From Aralia elata (lineage: Eukaryota; Streptophyta; Magnoliopsida; Apiales; Araliaceae), in NCBI GenBank assembly GCA_034770075.1, contig CM068382.1:3038001-3102000 (forward strand): a stretch of DNA of 64,000 bases, read 5' to 3'. Positions 58,256 through 64,000 of this stretch are shown in pieces. Below the pieces are notes generated by a model. That model did not search any database. It worked only from the letters and a program-made list of their open reading frames with translations, and was not told the origin of the DNA. A program made the translations under genes and the position numbers. The first letter of the stretch is position 1, and each line of letters opens with the position of its first letter.

Positions 58256-59563
58256 AGTAGCAGCTGGCTATAACATTACTAATTAATTTTCGTGGTAAGG
58301 TAATTATATGGTAGTTATTAATTAGGTTAATAACTACGGTATGATATGATTTAATCTTCAATTTTAATTAAATTTATGGAGATGAAATATAAAAGTATGA
58401 AATTATGAATTGGCACTACATAAATATAGTAGACAGTATATGTGTGGGGATCTTCATTTGGTCCCCTATTTGTCTTCAATTATTATCAAGCACCTTATCT
58501 TTCTGTATGTGTCTTGTTTTTGGTCCCATGCATGTGTACATTTTAATTACAACTATATATGTAGATACAAATGTATGCAGATACAAATATAGATGTACGT
58601 ATACATGTCTTGGTACTTAGGTTTTTACAACTATTTCTTCTACATGCTAATTAAAGTACATTCTCCTCTTAATTAATTAATTAGTAATTAACAAGCTGTT
58701 TTTGTTCTAATGTTCATATGGTAAATATATAGCTTCATCCTATGAAACAATAATTCAATAATTAGTAATATTTTTACATACAATTTCAATAATCGAATCA
58801 TCTAATATTAAATGAATTTATATTAATTTAAAAAATATCTTAAATTGATTTTGATGTACTTATTTTTTTTCTCAGACAAAATTAGTCTTTATTAAGAAAC
58901 GAAGAGAAACAAAAGGTATTAAAATAGAACTTATTTACATAGGATTTTTGGTCTTAAAACATTAACACCTTCTCAAGATTCAATACTGTACAAAAACAGT
59001 GATCTTTTTTCCAAATTTTTTATGTTAAATTATCCAACATGGTCGGTAAGATATCCGATTATATATAAACTCTCTGCAATTGCACTGTCTAAAAAATAAA
59101 AATAAATAAATAAAGGGGGGGGGGGGGGGCTTGTATTTCTTCTACCAAGCTTGTACTAATAATGTTAATAATGCTAAAGATGTGATTGAAAACATGAAAA
59201 TAATTAGAGTCTGTCTGTATTAGAGAGTCTAAATTTAGATTCTAGCTAAGCTCACTGACATAATGCAACTGAATCGATTAGCTAGTCGACACTAAAACAA
59301 TTGTTTTTATATGAGACTTTGTTGTATTGCCATTGACAAAAGCTATTATGGCTGATTGGGCAGCGGTATCTTCGCAGTCCAGACAATGTTTTTGGATCAA
59401 CTAACAATGTAGGCCCAACTCAAACAAAACCAGGGAATCTTTCATTTTGTTTTCATTTTCTTTTTCTAATATATAATTTTTTTCCTCTTAGTTCAATTAA
59501 TAAACGTTTAGAAGAAGAATTTAAAAGTGCTAGTTCGAGGTCCATGAAGGTCGGCAGAAAGAG
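58256..59563. other. 3' flank of the OFP gene and intergenic DNA
   Basis: The OFP 3' UTR probably covers the first few hundred bases. A poly-G run of about 16 nt lies near 59115-59130. No gene seen. Confidence 0.45.
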
Positions 59564-60007
59564 ATGTTACGTTTGGATCGAAAGAATGAAATTAGTAAAA
59601 GAATAAAATAAAAAAGAGTTATGATACATTTGTTTTGAAGAAATGGAATTATTGAAAGAATAAAATAGAGAATGGTGAGTGAAATAATTTATTTTATTTC
59701 TGACTAAAATAAGTCATTTTATACTCTCTTCCAAGTAATAAAATTCACAAGTTTGACAGAAATGAGAATAATTCATTCCATTCTAATAGAACAACTAAAT
59801 ACAATATTTTTAATTTATGAGAATGAGTCATTTCATTCTTACCTTGATTCTTGCAATCTAAACGTAACATAAAATTCACAAATTTACAAGAATGCAAATG
59901 GTTCATTCTATTTTAATATAGAACAACTTTATATAATTTATTCTATGAGAAGAAGTCATTTTATTCTCACTTTCACTCCTGCAATCCAAAGTCCAAACAT
60001 AACATAA
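59564..60007. mobile_element. MITE with ATGTTACGTTTGGAT ends and a duplicated right arm
   Basis: The element 59564-59870 has inverted ends ATGTTACGTTTGGATCG and ATGTTACGTTTAGATTG (15 of 17 matching). It is followed directly by a second, diverged copy of the right arm (59871-60007) ending TCCAAACATAACAT. The family is not identified. Confidence 0.65.
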
Positions 60008-60835
60008 ATATTCATAAGTTCTATGGTGCGCTTAATTTGGACTTATAAAAAAAATGTTTATTATCAAATGGTGAGCAAGAACAAAGTCATATTAAAACTA
60101 AGAAAATATTTATTCTTATTATTCCTCTTCAAGTGCCCAACATATATAGATAAGTCACATGCGCAAGATTCTCTTGTAGTTGATATCAAAGTAAAATGAG
60201 ATTATATTTTGATTGATTGACTTTGAATATAACTAAAGATACCAGCCAGCAAGGATGGGTGTACTATAATTTTTTGTAGACATTTGGTTCAACTTGACCC
60301 TAATTTTTATTTATTTATTTACTTTTTATTTTTTTGTGATTTTAGAAAATTTGATATGGCGGACTAATCAATGTTCCTACACCACGTGTCCAGGCCTTTT
60401 TTTTTTTTTTTTTTTTTAACTTCTTGAAAAATGTATGGGGCTCTCTTTGTTCTTGTTAAACCATTTCTTATATTCTTTTTTACTTCCGTTAAATTCATAA
60501 CAACACTATCCCCACATGAATCATAGTCACATTCACTTAAGATGAAGTATTATATATGCTTATGCGACTAGATTGAGAGAATGTAGGGACTAGGGAGAAC
60601 GCTTAAAATATAAGTATTCTTTCACTATATATTGGATTTAATTTGAGTTTATTTAATATTTTCAACATAAAAGATATGAAAACCAACATGTACGATACAC
60701 ACTAACACTAATGTTATGAAAGACTACTATTTCAATTACTCGAAGATTCCTAATATATTGTCATATTGTTGGTTCTTCCTGTTAATGAAGATGTTGTTAA
60801 ATAAATTTCATTTACACAATGTAATAAATCAGTGA

Positions 60836-60855
60836 CCGACGACCGTAGTCGTCGG
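60836..60855. other. Perfect hairpin CCGACGAC-CGTA-GTCGTCGG
   Basis: A GC-rich 8-bp stem with a 4-nt loop in AT-rich DNA. It resembles the core of TCGTCGG-type foldback repeats; there is no U-run after it and it is not a bacterial terminator. Confidence 0.5.
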
Positions 60856-60962
60856 AAGAACTCTCCCGTATAAGAATTAGTATAGACATTTAGAGATATT
60901 ACCTATTATGATGGATATTGTATTATAGAGAGTGTTAGTGATCTTAGCTTTGTATTTATTCC

Positions 60963-61006
60963 ATATATATATATATATATAGATATAGAGAGAGAGAGAG
61001 AGAGAG
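60963..61006. repeat. (TA)n(GA)n microsatellite
   Basis: A TA run passes into a GA run. Confidence 0.9.
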
Positions 61007-62042
61007 AACCTGGCCCACCATGTGGGCTAATTGAGCTTGTGGTGGAGAATTGTCCTTTGACTTTTGCTATCTGATCATTTGGGCCTTAGGTATTGGGCCC
61101 AATTGGATGACATTATATGTCCTGACACTTCCTTTACTCGTTATCTCAAGGTGATCTGATCGTAGCACGATGTATTATTGTGAGTTACACTTTGTTATTT
61201 GTTTAGAGGTACATCTGCTAGTTTACCAACATAATCACTTCGCTTAGATTATTTATTTTCTCAAACATTTCACTTGATGGGAGTTTGAGTTATGTTGTTA
61301 GTTTGCTTAAACGTTGCTTTAATTTGGGTTTGGGCCTGTTTTTATGGGTTTGTTTGCAATGTTTATGTTGGACTTTGAAGCCTATTTTTTATTGGTTTAA
61401 TATTTACGTTTACTCCTAAAGCAACACTTTAAATGGAACAGAGGAATATAATTTATTTTGGGCACTATTTTATTTTTGTTGTTGATACTTCCACTAGATT
61501 TACATAAACAGTAATAGACTAAATCTGTCTTGCACTTATATTTATAAGAGATACTAAATCCGTTCTAAAATTAATATATATTTTCACTTTTTTAAGTCAA
61601 TTAAGAATTTCTAAAATTCGTTATGAATATATAAGTTCAATAATATTACGGTAACAAAAGAATTATTACAAAAAAAAGATACAAAATGATGTATCTATTA
61701 CAATCACTGAACCCATTCATATATAATAAATCATCCACTAATTAAATTTTGACACATTATTTTGTGAACTAATTTTTATAAAAATAAGTTTTATAAATAA
61801 TAAATAGGACAATCAGCTATACTCTTTAGTTAGTTTTATGACAATTATAATTGTTTATATTAAAATCTAAATTTTTTTTATAAATTTTAAATTTTAAAAT
61901 CTCGCAATTCACAAATTTATTATATAAAAAAATCAAATTATATCTCTAACTTTGTCGCCAAGGCCAGAGGCAGTATAAAAGACGGGTAGAAATAATAAAT
62001 CCTGAACTAACAACTTATTAACAACTAATTTGAAACATGTTA

Positions 62043-62985
62043 GAGCAAATCCAATGCAAATGGTAAAATGGCTATAGCTATTGCTATATTTTAGCACCAA
62101 AAAGTGTTTTTTGGTGTTAAAATAGAACACAGTCTCCAGTGGTTGGTTCTATTTTAGAACCAAATCGTTTCAAATTTAACTAACTTTCCCTCCTCACATG
62201 AAATTAATTTTTCAACTCCAATTCAACTATCAACGTTATTTTAGTTAAACTTCGCAATAATCTTATTGAACACCTCTGGGACTGTAGAGGAGAGGAAGCA
62301 TGAGCATTTCATTTAAACTTTTAATATAGTAATACGTTTCCCGTGTTGTGGAAATTAGTTTAAGTAATTTTAGTTCCAATGTTGTAATACGTGAGAGGGT
62401 ACTTTTTAAATAAAAAATATTACATAATAAATACTACATTTTAACAAAAATACAATGATCAATATTCGGGTAGATCAGTATAATAAGTTGCGGAACTAGA
62501 GTTGCACATAATTTGGGCCAAGAGGAAAGTAAAAAAATTTGGGGAAAGGGGAAAAGGGAATGAGGAATTAATCATCTTGACTCAAAGTTAATAATTAATT
62601 AATAGATTAATCCAACAATGTGTAATTATTGAAAATGAGGAACTAATGCTTTGAGAAGTAGCAGTAACTATAGAATGAGAACATGTAATATTTAATTTGA
62701 TATTTGATAACTAATTAATATAGTTATAATAATACTACTATTCGATCTCTTGGATGCTTAAAGAATCGGAGAGTTGGTTGTGATTTTCAGATTTTGTGTT
62801 AATTTCAGTTGGGGTTTGAGATGTCAAAGGATGACTATAGTCATCTTTGGTTCTATATTTAGAACCAAGTATAGCATTTTGTCATTTTAGAACTAAATAT
62901 AGCACCCCATTGGATTTAGATTTTTGCTAATTGTTACTATAATTTGAATATAGAACCAAGTTTGACATCCCCATTGGATTTGCTC
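62043..62985. mobile_element. Non-autonomous element with GAGCAAATCCAATG ends, TTA target (PIF/Harbinger-like)
   Basis: The ends GAGCAAATCCAATG match as a perfect 14-bp inverted repeat and are flanked by TTA (62040-62042 and 62986-62988). Subterminal inverted similarity (TATAGC..ATTTTAG, GGTTCTATTTTAGAACCAA) continues for about 100 bp. 943 bp long, no transposase. The 3-bp TTA target favours PIF/Harbinger, though three bases are weak evidence. Confidence 0.72.
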
Positions 62986-62988
62986 TTA

Positions 62989-64000
62989 AATGATTATGAT
63001 GCAACTATTTTTGATGAACCTCCTGTGAATCCCTCAGACTCTGCTAGCATTTGATTGCAAGGACTATATTTAATTTATGTTAGCCTTCGGGCATCTTTAG
63101 CAACACCCCCCCCCCCCTCCCAAAACAAAAATAAATAAATAATAAAATAAAATAAAAAAGCTCTATCAGCCAATCCAGTATCTAGCATGGACCAAAGCAT
63201 AAATAGTTTAATTAAATACTACGCCAGATGATAAAAAAACCTGAAAAGAGACCGGCCCGGCGTATTGGCTATACTGAAAGAACGATTGAAAGTCCAACTC
63301 CCCAAAATAAAAAGAAATGTCTGAGTTCCCATACAGGCTCCTGCAGTCCTTGCTTAATCAGTCCATATTTTTGGCATCCGACTAAATACTTTTCCATAAA
63401 TAACTCGATTTCATAAATAATTACAAACGCATTTACTTATTGCATCTCCTCACTGAAAACTCAGAACTAAAAAATTCAATAGATATATCATTTCCTTTCT
63501 CCAAGGGAAAGCATGGAAGAGAACAAAACTATTCTACCAAGTCCAGAAAAATGAAGTTCAATCTCTGTTGATGCAATCATAATTATGCAGATTTTAAGCA
63601 GTGATTAGGATACTAAATTGGAACAGAGTTAGCTTTTCAAGAGTCACCCAGCTGCTGGTATAAGCAAATTGGATTTCTGACAGGATATGCTTCAGAAGTC
63701 TATACCATAATACAGAACGGAATCCCACTGTTAGTTTTCTAGGGTCACGTGTCACTAAATTTTTCTAGTATATGCTCTTAAGCAAGTTAACTACGGCTAA
63801 AGATGTAAATTTCCACACAAGACTCTGCTAAATTTCCCACCAAAACCAATTAGATTCTCATCTGCCCAACACTGGTCTTGTCCTAAACAGTTGTGCTCTA
63901 ATATGCACTCCAGATAAATTCAACAGGATCAGTAACTACTGTTTTGAGTACTACCAATTGACCTAATAATCAACTTCATCTCGATCATCACCCAAATAAC
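62989..64000. other. Right edge of the window, no recognised gene
   Basis: Contains a poly-C run near 63105-63118. From about 63200 the composition is less AT-rich, which could be the 3' flank of a minus-strand gene starting beyond the window. No domain or exon is recognisable. Confidence 0.35.

Larger units (their letters stand above)
60008..62039. other. Intergenic
   Basis: Contains a poly-T run near 60398, a perfect 8-bp-stem hairpin (60836-60855) and a (TA)n(GA)n microsatellite (60963-61006). About 61550-61950 looks like a decayed inverted-repeat element. No coding signal. Confidence 0.45.

Overview
This is nuclear DNA from a flowering plant, almost certainly a eudicot. The evidence is an AT-rich background, GT-AG introns, long TATA/(TA)n and (TTA)n microsatellites, several classes of plant MITE, and plant-only gene families (GPI-anchored lipid transfer proteins, FLZ, OVATE, SMP-type LEA). 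I cannot fix the family or species from the sequence alone. There are no rRNA or tRNA genes, no CRISPR array and no bacterial-type operon.

Layout. 0-5.2 kb: three GPI-anchored non-specific lipid transfer protein genes, one on the minus strand followed by a direct tandem pair on the plus strand. 7.8-13.1 kb: an F-box/kelch gene closely resembling SKIP30, with an intact single-exon CDS and a probable 3.8-kb intron in its 5' UTR that carries a MITE. 13.3-14.5 kb: a Pack-MULE-like element that has captured a piece of a cellulose synthase-like D (CSLD) gene. 18.1-20.4 kb: a possible solo LTR. 22.0-23.4 kb: a two-exon FLZ (FCS-like zinc finger) gene. 25.5-26.8 kb: a non-autonomous MULE-like element with a near-perfect 9-bp target duplication. 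29.4-30.0 kb (minus): a PNRC/Edc1-like gene with a putative decapping-activator motif. 31.4-36.2 kb: a chain of related long-TIR elements separated by TA microsatellites, including one 3.7-kb element with a decayed FAR1-like MULE transposase. 41.7-42.2 kb: an HSP20-like (alpha-crystallin-like) gene. 46.7-48.1 kb: a three-exon seed maturation protein (SMP/LEA) gene with RY and ABRE/G-box motifs upstream. 48.4-48.9 kb: another TA-flanked long-TIR element. 50.3-51.0 kb: an hAT-type element with a perfect 8-bp target duplication. 57.6-58.3 kb: an OVATE family protein gene. The rest is AT-rich intergenic DNA with MITEs, microsatellites and small tandem duplications.

The genes do not form a pathway; apart from the lipid transfer protein cluster they are ordinary independent plant genes. 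The most unusual feature is the family of transposons whose ends abut (TA)n microsatellites: three of them lie end to end at 31.4-36.2 kb with TA runs as joints, and a fourth sits at 48.4 kb. This suggests repeated insertion into TA microsatellites by a FAR1-like MULE lineage. Exon coordinates were worked out by eye from reading frame, splice consensus and phase; element ends were taken from terminal inverted repeats and target duplications read directly in the sequence.
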